Below are positions 44,524 through 56,758 of a stretch of DNA of 64,000 bases, in pieces. The stretch is from Rhinopithecus roxellana. Taxonomy: Eukaryota; Chordata; Mammalia; Primates; Cercopithecidae. The stretch's first letter is position 1. Every line of letters starts with the position of its first letter. The notes under the pieces were generated by a model that saw only the letters and a list, made by a program, of their open reading frames with translations, was not told the origin of the DNA and made no database searches. Both the position numbers and the translations under genes were made by a program. The DNA is taken from assembly GCF_007565055.1 (NCBI RefSeq), contig NC_044553.1:103763858-103827857 (forward strand), given 5' to 3'.

Positions 44524-44818
44524 GGCCAGGTGCAGTGGCTCACACCTGTAATCCTAACAGTTTGGGAGGCCAAGGCAGGCAGATTGCCTGAGCTCAGGAG
44601 TTCGACACCACCCTGGGCAACATGGTGAAACCCCATCTCTACTAAAATACAAAAAAAAAAAGTTAGCTGGGCATGGTGGCATGCATCTGTAGTCCCAGCT
44701 ACTCGGTAGGCTGAGGTAGGATAATTGCTTGAACCTGGGAGGCAGAGGTTGCAGTGAGCCGAGAACGCACAACTGCACTCCAGCCTGGGCAACAAAGCAA
44801 GACTCCATCTCCATTAAA
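44524..44818 (+). mobile_element. Alu, full length
   Basis: Ends 'ccatctccattaaaa' and runs into a TA microsatellite. Confidence 0.92.
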
Positions 44819-44848
44819 ATATATATATATATAATATATATATATGTA
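44819..44848. repeat. (TA)n microsatellite in Alu tail
   Basis: About 14 TA units with one AA break. Confidence 0.92.
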
Positions 44849-45053
44849 TACACAAAAAAATTCATATTATCAATAACTATTAATCCCACATTTGCATTTG
44901 TGCACATAGGAAAAAAAGGTTGGAAGAAACAACCTTTTTCTAACCTGGGTCATCTTTTCTATAGATTGTTTACTCCATGTTTTTCAAATTACCTACAGTA
45001 AACATGTAATAATTTTATAATGAAAAACAAAAGTTATTCTAATAACCAGAGGA

Positions 45054-45353
45054 GGCCAGTCATGGTGGCTCATACCTGTAATCCCAGCACTTTGGGAGGC
45101 TGAGGCAGGCAGATGACTTGAGGTCAAGAGTTCGAGGCCAGCCTGGCCAACATGATGAAACCCTGTCTCTATTAAAAATACAAAAATTAGCGAGGCATGG
45201 TGGCATGTACCTGTAGTCCCAGCTACTTGGGAGACTGAGGCATTAGAATTGCTTGAAACCAGTAGGTAGAAGTTGCAGTGAGTCAAAATCATGCCACTGC
45301 ACTCCAGCCTGGGCAACAGAGTGAGACTCTATCTCAAAAACAAAACAAAAAAA
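45054..45353 (+). mobile_element. Alu, full length
   Basis: Duplication 'cagaggag' at 45046-45053 and 45354-45361. Confidence 0.92.
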
Positions 45354-45541
45354 CAGAGGAGTACAGATAGATTCAGAGACGGGGAAGGGGATTTCCAAGT
45401 ATATGTGGTGAAAAAAGGATGACAATGGGCTAGACATTGTCTGGATGCAATTGATTGAGCCAGTCTTCGCATGCCACGACTTCACATGAGAGATTGGTAG
45501 GTGAAAAACTTAGGTAAATTAGGATCTGTTGAAGACTTTTA

Positions 45542-46392
45542 TGATGGTTAATGTTGAGTGTCAATTGGATTGGATTGAAGGATGCAAAGTATTGTTCCTG
45601 GGTGTGTCTATGAGGGTGTTGCCAAAGGAAATTAACTTTTTTTTTTTTTTTTGATACGGAGTCTCACTCTGTCGCCCAGGCTAGAGTGCAGTGACACAAT
45701 CTTGGCTCACCACAACCTCCACCTCCCGGGTTTAAGCAATTATCCTGCCTCGGCCTCCCGAGTAGCTGGGATTACAGGTGCCTGCCACCATGTCTGGCTA
45801 ATTTTTGTATTTTTAGTAGAGAGGAGGTTTCACCACATTGGCCAGGCTGGTCTCAAACTCCTGACCTCAGGTGATCCACCCGCTTCAGCCTCCCAAAGTG
45901 CTGGGATTACAGGCATGAGCCACCGCACCCAGCCCTGAAATTAACATTTGAGACAGTGGACTGGGAGAGGCAGACCCTCCCTCAATCTGGGTGGGCACCA
46001 TCTAATCAGCTGCCAGCACAGCTAGGAGAAAAGCAGGCAGAGGAACGTGGAAGGACTAGACTGGCTGACTCTTCCAGCCTTCATCTGTCTCCTGTGCCAG
46101 ATGCTTCCTGCCTTCGAACATTGAATTTCAAGATCTTCAGCTTTTAGGCTCTTGGACTTACACCAGTGGTTTGCCAGGGGCTCTCCAGCCATCAGCCACA
46201 GACTGAAGGCTGTACTGTTGGCTTCCCTACTTTTGAGGTTTTAGGACTTGGACTGGCTTCCTTGCTCCTCAGCTTGCAGACGGCCTATTGTGGGACTTCA
46301 TCTTATGATCGTGAGTCAATACTCTTCAATAAACTCCCTTTCATATATACATCTATCCTATTAGTCCTGTCCCTCTAGAGAACCCTAATACA
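45542..46392 (+). mobile_element. Solo LTR, split by an Alu
   Basis: Starts 'tgatggttaatgttgagtg' and ends 'agagaaccctaataca' (TG...CA). Internal landmarks are 'ctaatcagctgccagcacag' and 'caataaactccctttcat', the latter holding the polyadenylation signal. I recognise this as a common primate LTR but do not assign the family. No clear flanking duplication. Alu at 45637-45936. Confidence 0.75.
45637..45936 (-). mobile_element. Alu inside the solo LTR
   Basis: Duplication 'gaaattaac' at 45628-45636 and 45937-45945. Confidence 0.93.
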
Positions 46393-46499
46393 ACGTTGAA
46401 TGCCAATTTAACCTTCTAGGACCTGGCTTCTTGAGGCTGGAATAGAAGAAGGGGGAAAAGCCTAGGACAATAAACTGATCCAGTCAAGACTGCTTCTGA

Positions 46500-46799
46500 G
46501 GCCGGGAGCGGTGGCTCAAGCCTGTAATCCCAGCACTCTGGGAGGCCGAGACGGGCGGATCACGAGGTCAGGAGATCGAGACCACCCTGGCTAACATGGT
46601 GAAACCCTGTCTCTACTAAAAAATACAAAAAACTAGCCGGGCGAGGTGGCGGGCACCTGTAGTCCCAGCTACTCAGGAGGCTGAGGCAGGAGAATGGCGT
46701 GAACCCGGGAGGCAGAGCTTGCAGTGAGCTGAGATCCGGCCACTGCACTCCAGCCTGGGCGACAGAGCGAGACTCCATCTCAAAAAAAAAAAAAAAAAA
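46500..46799 (+). mobile_element. Young AluYR-type Alu
   Basis: Carries 'ggctcaagcctg' and 'gagatccggccac', the clearest lineage signature in the window. Perfect duplication 'aagactgcttctga' (46486-46499, 46800-46813). Confidence 0.95.
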
Positions 46800-46813
46800 A
46801 AGACTGCTTCTGA

Positions 46814-48049
46814 GAGCAAGTACTACCAGAATTGTTAGGCCAACCCAAACTAAAGGAATATCAAAATGCCCCATACAAGTCATAGTGGATGAAGGACATG
46901 GTCAAGGAATCTATTCAACCCAGATGCCAGTCTGCTAAAGCATTAGAGAAACAGGAGAGATAAAGCAAGAGAATTACGGGCAGTTAGGCAAGGCTGAGTC
47001 TGTAACCAGGTTACTATAAATCTCAAGTTGGGGCCACAGATTTCTCAAAAGCAAGTATTCTTAACCAGGATATGTTTTCATATGAACACGTGCCCGTACT
47101 GTCCCCAAAGGATGACACATTTACTCCCCAGATCTAACATTATAACAGACCCTCAGTTGACATCATCTAGGGTGTTCCTTCTGTGAACACACACTAGAAG
47201 AAATGGTTATAGGAGCTGGTTGGGACAGGTTCTTAGGACATATTGTCTACTAACCTAAGTTCAGATGATTGATGCCAACAAAGATTGCCACAGTACTAAA
47301 GTAGCATCCCCCTTTCCAAATCTTCAAGGATCTATAGAAGGTCCTTGGATTCATCCCACATTTCATCCATGTGACCACCCTGCTGATGAATCTGTTCAAG
47401 GTCTATTATCCATCCAGTTCCTTGGATGGATAAAGTCAAGCTCTTCAACAATTAAGGAGACTTTTCATTCATGCTATAATATTAATTTCCTTCAACTCAC
47501 AATGCCTTTTCATGGAAAAGATCAACACTTCCAACTTCAGCCAGGACTATTTTTTCACAAATCCTAGGCCAGTGTTTCCCAAGCCTCTCTGAAGAAACAC
47601 CGCAGATTCGTGAACCCAAACCTAGATCTATGAGTATAATTTCCAGGGGCAAAATCTGGTAATCTGCTCTAGACAAATACTCTTGTAGCTTAAACATACT
47701 TCTTTTGTAAATGCATCTCTTTGTTTAACCCCAAACCACAGCTCTTCTGGGTGAAAGAGCCCCTACAGTGATGGCTGACTTCAACACTGCCTGGGAGAGG
47801 CCTGGCACCCATAACATCTGAGACATCTCTACCAACTGGGATCTTCTTTCAAGTTGAGTCAAAAACAGTCAAAGGTGGCCCTGTTCTTCCAACAACCCAT
47901 GTCCGATATAGTCTCAAATCTTTTTCTAAAGAAGGTAAGGATAAGAAAGACAGGCAAATGGATCCTCATCCAGAAATGGATTATAGAACTAAACCCGTAT
48001 CACCCCAGTTGGAGATTTCACAAGAATATGGCCCCACCTGGTCCTGTTG
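46814..48049. other. Unassigned, 1.2 kb, Alu-free
   Basis: Moderately GC-balanced sequence between an Alu and an LTR. Several stop-free stretches (for example plus 47265-47567, 100 codons) show no domain I recognise. Decayed retroviral internal sequence is possible given the adjacent LTR, but I see no diagnostic motif. Confidence 0.4.
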
Positions 48050-48586
48050 GGTTTGGTAGGGTTCAAAACATGCTACCCCAAAATATGGCACCTTGGCATA
48101 TTGAATATTTTAAGCTGAAGGAATTTGAGAAGCAGCCTATGCAAGAAGGACTCTCTAATCTCCCCTTTCTCCCCAGAGCACGTCGTAAGACCCTCACGGA
48201 AGAGGTGCCCTTCCTGTAACTGGAGGAAGGGAGCATCCTTATGTCAGAAGATGGAAGGATTCTGAGAGGAATTTGAGGGAATGGGCCTTGCTATGTTTCC
48301 CCCAGTTTACTATCCTTAGTTCATATCCTTTGTCCTGTCACATTTTCCCACAACACTCCACTCTTCATTAAACCAAATATAAAAGTGCTCAGGCTTAATC
48401 TGACTGGCTTAACCTCAAGCTAACCATTCTTTGGGTCTTCCTTTCCTTATGAAGGCTCCTATGTCATGTAAAACTTATATTAAATAAAAGTGTTTGCTCT
48501 TCTCATGTTAATCTGTCCTGTCAATATAGTTTTCAGACCCAGCAAAGAACCCTAGGAGAGTTAAGGAAAAGTTTTACTCCCCTACA
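48050..48586 (+). mobile_element. LTR (ERV1-like), copy 1
   Basis: 'caaaacatgctaccccaaaa', 'ggcaccttggcatattgaat' and 'ttttaagctgaaggaat' are followed by an AATAAA signal near 48483 and an end at 'ccctaca'. It shares its 5' text with the element at 57.9 kb. The left boundary is uncertain by a few bases. Confidence 0.65.
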
Positions 48587-49251
48587 GCTTTCATCCTATA
48601 TCCTTCTCCAGTGACTTTACTGATATGGTTCTGTGGGTCATTAAGGCCTCCTGTAGAAGCAACATTGTTTTTTATGTCCCAGCCATTAAAGTCTAGACTT
48701 CAGACCGGATTGGGGGTTATGAGAGTATACTTGGTCTACTAGTTCTTCCAGTAACCCTACATACTCCACAGCAGTCCACCCATTGCAGGGTCCTATACAT
48801 GTGTACCCAGGCAAAACATACACAAGAATGGGTCAATCTCTGAGGTTAATACCTGAGAGATCTGCAGCCTGCCTAACACGTATTCCTAATCACCTTCCTA
48901 ACACTAATTCCCTTGAAAGAACTTGGAGAAACCCAGAGTCCACCCCCAATTCACAATGCAGACTAAGTTCAGAACAGGAGTGAAGCCTCTAGAAGCAAAG
49001 GCCAAACATAAAAGCATACTGTAATCAGGGCCTGGCATCCGTTACATACAATTCTATTGTTATGGATCACACTCTTTTCCTTCTTCAAGCTTGATTTTAC
49101 CTGTAAATAACATAATTACTTCAGAACCACCTTAAACAAGATTTAACGTCTACTACCACTTCAACCTCCTAGATCACAATTTATCTTCTTCTTGGCTCAG
49201 CACATTTGGACTAACCACACAGAAATGGACCTCTGTCCTATTTCAGTATCT
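48587..49251. other. Unassigned
   Basis: No repeat named. Possibly decayed retroviral internal DNA, unproven. Confidence 0.4.
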
Positions 49252-49624
49252 GTTATAGTTTGAATGTGTCCTCCAAATTTTATGCATTGGGAATTTAATC
49301 CTCAAATTCATATGTTGATTGTATTTAGAGGAGGGGCCTTTGGGAAATAATTAGGATTAAACAAGGTCACCAGGGTGGGGCCACCATAATGGAACTGGTG
49401 GGTTTATACAAAGAGGAAAAGAAACTGGAGTTGGCACACTCTTGCCCTCTCACCATGTGATGCCCTCCACCATGTTATAATGCAGCAAAAAGGCCCTCAC
49501 CAGATGCTGGCACCATGCTCTTGGACTTGCCAACCTCCAGAACTTTGAGCTAAATATATTTATTTTCTTTATAAATTTCTCAGTCGTAGTTATTCAGTTA
49601 TAGCAATAGAAAATGGACTGAGAC
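49252..49624 (+). mobile_element. MaLR (MLT1/MST-type) LTR
   Basis: 'gttatagtttgaatgtgtcc', 'aattcatatgttgat', 'caaaaaggccctcaccagat', 'gctcttggacttgccaacct' and 'aatggactgaga' follow the MaLR LTR from end to end. Confidence 0.85.
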
Positions 49625-50194
49625 GGTATCTTTCTCTTGGGAGTTGATTGCATGAGAAAATCAAGTGAGCAAAGCTCAAAACATCCAGATCTCCAAGTCT
49701 GGCCCCAAAGGTTCCCATATATAATAAAGGAAACTAAAGAGAATCTTGGAATATTTTGAGCAAGAAAGTGGTACAATAAATCAATGCTTTACAAAGGTTA
49801 AGCTGGCATCTGCAGGATAGATTTAAGGGTAGAAGTTACTAGATTCATGGGAAGACTATTATACTAATCAAATGTGAAGATTCTGAAAGTCTGATTTTGA
49901 AAGGTGGCAATGTAGGGAAGATGTATAAAGACATTAGAAAAGAAAATCAACTAAATTCAGTGAGTGAAAGTTTTGCCCAGAAAAAAAGACGGCTTAAGAG
50001 AGATTGACATGACTTAAAAATAGAGGCTAGACACAAGAAAATTAGGTATTGGAGAATGTCGGTATGCCTGAGGGTGTGAAAAATCTTAGGGATTATTTAG
50101 ACAAAGCAAATTGCTAACCATATAGAAAACCCCAAGCTGTATGTACCAGCAGGGAAATAAAATTTGATTTCCTCTGTGTATATGTGAATATGCT
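49625..50194. other. Unassigned
   Basis: Non-repetitive by eye, AT-rich. Confidence 0.45.
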
Positions 50195-50330
50195 TACTCT
50201 TTTCTAAATTCAAAAATGGCTCAGCCAAGAAAAAGAATGTGAATAGACAATTCACAGAGGAAGAAATTCAAATGGCCAATAAGCATTTAAAAAGATGTTT
50301 AATAGCAGAATTACAGCTGATAAGGATTGG
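50195..50330 (+). mobile_element. Old L1 ORF2 fragment
   Basis: 'gacaattcacagaggaagaa' followed by 'caaatggccaataagcattt' is a well-known L1 ORF2 stretch. Confidence 0.75.
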
Positions 50331-50469
50331 TTTCTAAAAATAGAATGTAAGGCAAAAATCAAGTATAATATAGCCAATTACCCTTGAAAACCTCTTAAAT
50401 CTCCCATAAAATATATTATATATGTTTTGGTGCACATAATCCTACATGTATGTATAAATATATAATAGA

Positions 50470-51390
50470 CTGCTTTGGGGGGTGGTCCTCAAAACCACCT
50501 TTAGCTTCAATGATTCATTGTAATGACCCACAGAACTCAGAAAAGCTGTTATACTAATGGTTATGGCTTATTACAGAAAAAAAATAGAGATTAAAATCAC
50601 CAAAGGAGAAAGGTGCATAAAGCAGAGTCCAGGAAAAACCAAGTGCAAGCTTTGAGTTGTACTCTCCCAGCAGATCACATATCTGAATTCTCCCAGCTAC
50701 AATGTGACAATATGTACAAAGTATTGTTAACCAGGGAGACTCATCTGAGCCTGATGTCCAAGGTTTTTTTGGGAGGAAAGGGCAGTCAATTACACAGAGC
50801 ACCTATGTGACTGACCTTAGCTACTCAGTCTCCAGGTCCTCAGATGCCTAACTGATACAGTATGGTCCTGGGCCCTAGGTAAACAAGAACAGGTGTTCAC
50901 CATGAATCACACAAGTGTAAATCATCTGACATGGCCTATGGTCACTATACAAAGACATTCTTGGCCAGGCACTGTGGTTCATGCCCATAATCCTAGCACT
51001 TTGGGAGGTTGAGATGAGCAGGTTTCTTGAGCCCAGGAGTCAAGACCAGCCTGGGCAACCTGGTGAAACCCCATCTCCACAAAAAATACAAAAATTAGGC
51101 ATGGTGGTACACACCTGTAGTTCCAGCTACTTGGGAGGCTGAGGCAGGAGGATCGATTGAGCTTGGGAAGTCAAGGCTGCAGTGAGCCATGATGGCATTA
51201 CTGCACTCCAGCCTGGGCAACAGAGCAAGACCTTGTCTCAGAAAAGAAAAACACAAAAAGATATTCTTATCAGGCTGGATATTCCAAGGGTTTAGAGGTT
51301 ATCTCCCAGGGGTTGGTCAGAGGCCACTCCTGAAGATGTCTGGAATGTGCAGGATTTGGATACCTACACCTGCTGAAATAACCCTTTAGT
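50470..51390 (-). mobile_element. LTR-like repeat (ERVL-type), minus strand, split by an Alu
   Basis: 'tgctttggggggtggtcctc', 'attgtaatgacccacagaac', 'agtccaggaaaaaccaagtg' and 'gtctggaatgtgcaggattt' match a repeat that I recall as an LTR in reverse orientation. Boundaries are approximate. Alu at 50963-51256. Confidence 0.6.
50963..51256 (+). mobile_element. Alu in the LTR-like repeat
   Basis: Flanked by 'aaagacattctt' (50951-50962) and 'aaagatattctt' (51257-51268). Confidence 0.92.
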
Positions 51391-51470
51391 ACACTTGTAC
51401 ATAAAAATATGGACTACATATAGATTATGCAAAACATAACTGTATATTAACACTCTGTACTTAAAGACTG

Positions 51471-51775
51471 GGCTGGGCACAGTGGCTCACTCCTGTAACT
51501 CCAGCACTTTGGGAGGCTGAGGCAGAAGGATTGCTTGAGCCCAGGAGTTCGAGACCAGCTTGGCCAACACAGCAAAATCCTGTCTCTACTAAAGATACCA
51601 AAATTAGCTGAGCGTGGTGATGCACACCTGTAATCCCAGCTACTTAGGTGGCTGAGGCGGGAGGATCACTTGAGCCTGGGAGGCAGAGGTTGCAGTAAGC
51701 TGTGATCACACCACTGCATTCCAGCCTGGGTAACAGAGTGAGACCCTGTCTCCAGAAAAAAAAAAAAAAAAAAGG
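51471..51775 (+). mobile_element. Alu, full length
   Basis: Starts 'ggctgggcacagtggctcac' and the tail is about 19 A. Confidence 0.92.
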
Positions 51776-51981
51776 AAAAAACATGACTGGAACCAAAATT
51801 TATCTTGTAGGAATATATCCAAATAAATAACAGATATGAACAAGATCTACATTTGAGGATGACAGTAAAAGGGTAAAAAGTTGAAAACAAATGTAATGTT
51901 CAAGATTAGGAAAATTGTTAAATAAATCATAGCACATTCATATCTTGGACTACTATAGAGCCATTAAAATTCATATAGTGG

Positions 51982-52277
51982 GGCTGGGCACGGTGGCCCA
52001 CGCCTGTAATACCAGCACATTGGGAGGCCGAGGTGGGTGAATCACTTGAAGTCGGGAGTTTGAGACCAGCCTAGCCAACATGGTGAAACCCTGTCTCTAC
52101 TAAAAATATAAAAATTAGCTGGACATGGTGGCAGGCACCTGTAATCCCAGTTACTTGGGAGGTTGATACACAAGAATCACTTGAACCTTGCAGGGCAGAG
52201 GATGCAGTGAGCCAAGATTGTGCCACTGCACTCCAGCCTGGGGAACAAGGAGAGACTCTGTCTCAAAAAAAAAAAAA
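51982..52277 (+). mobile_element. Alu in L1
   Basis: Starts 'ggctgggcacggtggcccac' and ends in 13 A. Confidence 0.92.
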
Positions 52278-52623
52278 TCATATATTTATTGGTAAGTGAA
52301 AAGTATGTTACAGTGTAGTTATTCCTCATTATTCACAGATTCTGCATTTGTAAATTCATCTAACCACTAAAACTTATTTGTGACCCCAAAATCAATACTT
52401 TCAGCACTTTTGTGGTCATTTGCAGACTTGCATAGAGTGCCAAAAATTTTGCGTCACCTGATGTGCCCATTCCCAGCTGAGGCCAAACAAGGCAATACTC
52501 TGCCTTCTTGTTTCAGCTCTTATAGCATAAATAAATACTCCTTTTCATGGTTTATTTAAGTGCCATGTATTTCACAGTTTTGTGCTTTTTGTGGATTATG
52601 TCACTGTTTAAAATGCTGGCCAG

Positions 52624-52894
52624 GGCTAGGCACAGTGGCTCATGCCTGTAACCCCAGCGCTTTGGGAGGCCAAAGCAGGTGGATCACCTGAGGCCAGGAG
52701 GACGAGACCAGCCTGGCCAACATGGTGAAACCCATCTCTACTAAAGATACAAAAATTAGCTAGGTGTAGGGTGCACACTTGTAATCTCAGCTTCCCAGGA
52801 GGCTGAGGCATGAGAATCACTTGAACCTAGGAGGTCGAGGTTGCACTCCAGCCTGGGCAACAGAGTGAGACTCTGTCTCAAAAGAAAAAAAAAA
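52624..52894 (+). mobile_element. Alu in Tigger-like element, shortened
   Basis: Lacks part of the right arm between 'gaggtcgaggttgc' and 'actccagcctg'. Confidence 0.9.
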
Positions 52895-52897
52895 GCC

Positions 52898-53202
52898 AGC
52901 CAGGCACAGTGGTTCACACCTATAATCCCAATATTTTGGGAGGCCAAGGCCAGAGGATTGCTTGAGCTCAGGAGTTTGAGACCAGCCTGGGCAACATAGT
53001 GAGACCTCGTCTCTACTAAAAAAAAAAAAAAGAAAAAGAAAAATTAGCCAGATATGGTAGTGCATCCCTGTAGTAGCTACATGGGAGGCTGAAGTGGGAG
53101 AATCTCTTGAGCCAGGAGGTTGAGGCTGCAGTGAGCTGTGATCATGCCACTGCACTCCAGCGTGGGTGACAGTGAGACCCTGCCTCAAAAAATAAATAAA
53201 TA
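52898..53202 (+). mobile_element. Alu in tandem with previous
   Basis: Inserted in the tail of the preceding Alu. AAAT-type tail. Confidence 0.9.
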
Positions 53203-53700
53203 CACTACCCCCAAGCACAGTGCTGAAGTACTGTCTAGTATTTCTCAGTTAAAGAGTCTGCGATGTGCTTTACAGAGAAAATACCTGTGTTAAGATAAGT
53301 TTCATTCAGGAATGAGTGATAGTGCTGTTAGACTTAAGTTCAATGTTAATGAATCAACAATATATATTAGTGTCTTTAAACATAAATACACAAATAATCA
53401 AGGTTATGTATTGATCAGTTGATGAAAATGTTATGACCAGAGGCTCACAGGAACCTAACTATACTTCCCCTAGGAACAATGGCTATTTGCTAATTCATTG
53501 TCCTCAATGCCTTTATAGAGCTTGACTACCAAGACAATGAGAATCAACTATATATGTATATACAACATGGAAGGATATATATCAAGATAATAAAAGTGGT
53601 TTACTCTGATAAGAAGAATGCAGTTGCTTTTCATTCTTTTATACTTTTCCAGATTTTCCTACCAGCAATATGTATAATGTATATAATTGAGGAAAAGTTA

Positions 53701-54507
53701 GTTATATGACAAAATGTAAGATGCTGAGAAATTGATGATGCCAGTTAAAGACCTTAGCAACATTCAGGAAGCCATAAAGGTGGGAGCTAATGTTTCTGAA
53801 GGTACCAGTGGCATAACTATAGCCATATGAAAGAAGCAACTAAGTGAGTACTTGGTCTCTCCCTTTGGAAGTGGAAGCTAGTACAGAAAGGTGCTGAGTA
53901 ATACTGTGCTTTTTCTCTTGAAAACAGAACAAAACTTCATTCTATACATTGTCGAAGGCATGGAAGGGAAAATCCTTACTGGCTTGCCTCATCTCTGAAT
54001 GAAGTTCGTTGGCCACCTGCTAACTGAAAAGGACCTAGAATGCCTGCTTTTTTCCCACACTGATGCTTGGTAGTGGAGAAAATAAAGCTGCTGTGGGCCT
54101 TGCATAGCCACCCAATCCCACACCCGAGTGGTCAGGTTAAGCTTTAAGTGAATGTGTAATTTGAAAATCCATGCTAAGACGGTGAAAAAAAGCATGGCAG
54201 TATTGTGACTCTGTCAACCCCAAGCTTCCTCTGGGGAATCTGTGTGTTGTCAACACTTCACCCTCACATTACTCACAGGTGGTAGCAGCTGTGGCAGCAT
54301 TTTTTTCATTCTTTGTTTGTTTTCAGCTCCCCTGAGACCCATATAGAACACACCTCCCATTTATACCAACACTTCTTTGGGAAAGGATCCCATAGGGCTT
54401 CATTAATAACTCAATCTAGAGGTCACTGCTGCTGCTTCTGGGGCAAAGCATTACCTGATAGCACACAGAAACCCAGGATAGTCCTTTGAATTAGGAAGGA
54501 GAGGAGG
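53701..54507. other. Unassigned, 0.8 kb, Alu-free
   Basis: No repeat or gene recognised. Contains an AATAAA near 54080, not supported by any upstream exon. Confidence 0.45.
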
Positions 54508-54658
54508 GGCCAAGCCTGGTGGTTCATGCCTATAGTCCTGGCACTTTGGGAGGCTGAGGCAGGAGAATCCCTTGAGGCCAGGAGTTCAAAACCAGCCTGG
54601 GTAACATAGCAAGACCCTGTCTCTACTAAATTAAATAAACAAACAAATAAATAAATAG
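54508..54658 (+). mobile_element. Alu left-monomer copy
   Basis: One arm only, ending in AAAC/AAAT repeats. Could be a free left monomer or a truncated dimer. Confidence 0.82.
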
Positions 54659-54676
54659 TTTATAAAAAGAAGTAGA

Positions 54677-54770
54677 GGCTGGGCACAGTGGTTCATGCCT
54701 ATAATTGAACTGAGATAGCTCCACTGCATCTCAGCCTCAGTGACAGCGAGATACTGTCTCAAAAAAAACA
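54677..54770 (+). mobile_element. Alu with large internal deletion
   Basis: Jumps from 'ttcatgcctataatt' to 'gaactgagatagctccac'. About 200 bases are lost. Confidence 0.85.
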
Positions 54771-54951
54771 AAAAGTAGAAAAGGGTTTCCACTATAGGCA
54801 GCTCAGGAAAATTACATATGACCAGCTAACCTGGAATTTAGGCAAGCATTCTGACACTGACAAAGAATTAATGGCTGTCATTGGCTTTGAGGTGAAGGCT
54901 TCACTCTAAGTCCAAAAAGCATTTAGAACAGATGGACTCCAAAGAATAAAC

Positions 54952-55249
54952 TTTTTTTTTTTTTTTTTGAGATAGGGTCTCACTCTGTCGCCCAGGCTGG
55001 AGAGCAGTGGTGCGATCTCAACTCACTGCAACCTCTGCCTCCCAGGTTCAAGTGATTCTCATGCTTCAGCCTCCAGAGTAGCTGGGACTACAGGTGCGCA
55101 CCACCATGCCTGGCTAATTTTTATATTTTTGGTAGAGACAGGATTTTGCCATGTCAGCCAGGCTGGTCTCAAACTCCTGACTCAGGTGATCCACCCGCCT
55201 CAGCCTCCCAAAGTGCTGGAATTATAGGCGTAAGCCATTGCACCTGGCC
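54952..55249 (-). mobile_element. Alu, minus strand
   Basis: Flanked by 'aataaacttt' on both sides (54946 and 55253). Confidence 0.92.
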
Positions 55250-55404
55250 AAAAATAAACTTTGAATCAGAGAATACTCTCTGGTTGAGACAAAAATTGGA
55301 CAAATCTTGAAAGGATTTTCAAGATTAATGCAATGGGGTTTTCTTATACAATGTTTCCAAATTCCAAAGGAATTCATTTTCTTCTGATATAATACAGCTG
55401 GATA

Positions 55405-55721
55405 AGGCCTGGCACAGTGGTTCAGGCCTGTAATCCCAGCACTTTGGGAGGCTGAGGCGGGTGGATCACCTGAGGTCAGGAGTTCGCGATCAGCCTGGCC
55501 AACACAGTGAAACACCATCTCTACTAAAAATACAAAAGTTAGCCAGACGCAGTGGTGTGCGCCTGTAGTCCCAGCTACTCAGGAGGCTGAGGCTGGAGAA
55601 TCGCTTGAACCCAGGAGGTAGAGGTTGCAGTGAGCCGAGATCATGCCACTGCACTCCAGCCTGGGTGACAGAGAGAGACTCTGTCTCAAAAAAAAAAAAA
55701 GACAAAAAAACAAACAAAAAA
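55405..55721 (+). mobile_element. Alu, full length
   Basis: Duplication 'agctggata' at 55396-55404 and 55722-55730. Confidence 0.93.
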
Positions 55722-55730
55722 AGCTGGATA

Positions 55731-56039
55731 TTAGTAAGGAAGGACTACATGAAAAACCTAAGGTCAAATGCATCAAGCAGGGAAAACAAAGCAATTAATG
55801 TGAGAGAAAAGGAGGATGGTAGTTCTAAAGGAAAGGGAAATAGGGTGTTAGTATCCTTTTGACCATCACAGGCCAAGCCCTCTTCAGCAGGAAAAGGTTT
55901 CATTAGCTAAATGGCCTGGAAGCTCTTAACACAGAATGACTCAAAGAAAATTCATTTCTGCGCAGGGAAGAATAAAGTGGATTTAAAATGAGAACTAAAA
56001 AAGTCTTCCAAAACAAACATTTCTTATTAACTAAAAATC
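55731..56039. other. Unassigned
   Basis: No recognisable feature. Confidence 0.4.
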
Positions 56040-56422
56040 AATAAGAAAAAGAAAACAACTCAGTAGAACTATGGGCAAAGAGCATGAACAGGTAAGTCAC
56101 ACATAATACAGATTGCTAGAAACGTTAAGAGATGTTCAGCCTCCCTTATAATTAATCAAAAGTTAAAACAATAATGTAATTATTTCTGACTATCAGATTG
56201 GAAAAAAATGTTTAATGTATAATATTCAGGGTTGACAAGAGGATTGGAAAACACGAATGGAGAAATACCCTCGCTGGGATTATTAATTAGTACAACTTTT
56301 TTGGAGAGAAACATAACAATTTTTATTGCATTTTTAATGTTCATGCCCTTTGACTCAACATTTTTATTTCTAATAATTTATCTCACAAAAGTGTGCAAAT
56401 GTTCGACATTTAGTATAGATTG

Positions 56423-56730
56423 CTTATTTATTTATTTATTTATTTTTGAGACAGAGTCTCACTCTGTCACCCAGGCTGGAGTGCAGTAGCGCAGTTTCAG
56501 CTCACTGCAACCTCCATCTCCTGGGTTCGAGCAGTTCTCCTGCCTCAACCTCCTAAGTAGCTGAGATTACAGACACCTGCTACCACACCTGGCTAATTTT
56601 TATATTTTTAGTAGAGACAGGGTTTCACCATGTTGGCCAGGCTGGTCTTGAAGCCCTGACCTCAGGTGATCCACTCGCCTCAGCCTCCCAAAGTGTTAAG
56701 ATTACAGGCGTGAGCCCCTGCACCCAGCCT
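56423..56730 (-). mobile_element. Alu with TTTA-repeat tail, minus strand
   Basis: Reversed tail of five TTTA units. Body complete. Confidence 0.92.
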
Positions 56731-56758
56731 GTTTATAATATTTTAAAAACCTAGAATA

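Larger units (their letters stand above)
52313..53556. mobile_element. Tigger-like (pogo family) DNA transposon, deleted
   Basis: Left end 'gtagttattcctcattattc' and right end 'agaatcaactatata' are imperfect inverted repeats. Interior text ('agctgaggccaaacaaggca', 'ggaatgagtgatagtgctgt', 'ttaatgaatcaacaatatat') is the start of a pogo-type transposase region. Most of the transposase is missing. Two Alus (52624-52894, 52898-53202) split it. Confidence 0.78.
51783..53700 (+). mobile_element. Old L1 (L1ME-like) end, host of a DNA transposon
   Basis: L1 pieces at 51783-51981, 52278-52312 ('attggtaagtgaaaagtatg') and 53557-53700 ('ctttatacttttccagattt'-type 3' UTR) are colinear. Between them lie an Alu and the Tigger-like element with two further Alus. 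Confidence 0.7.

Noticed and set aside
53701..54507. Third processed pseudogene
   Set aside because: An AATAAA and non-repetitive text suggested it, but I could not match any protein and there is no A-tail or target duplication.
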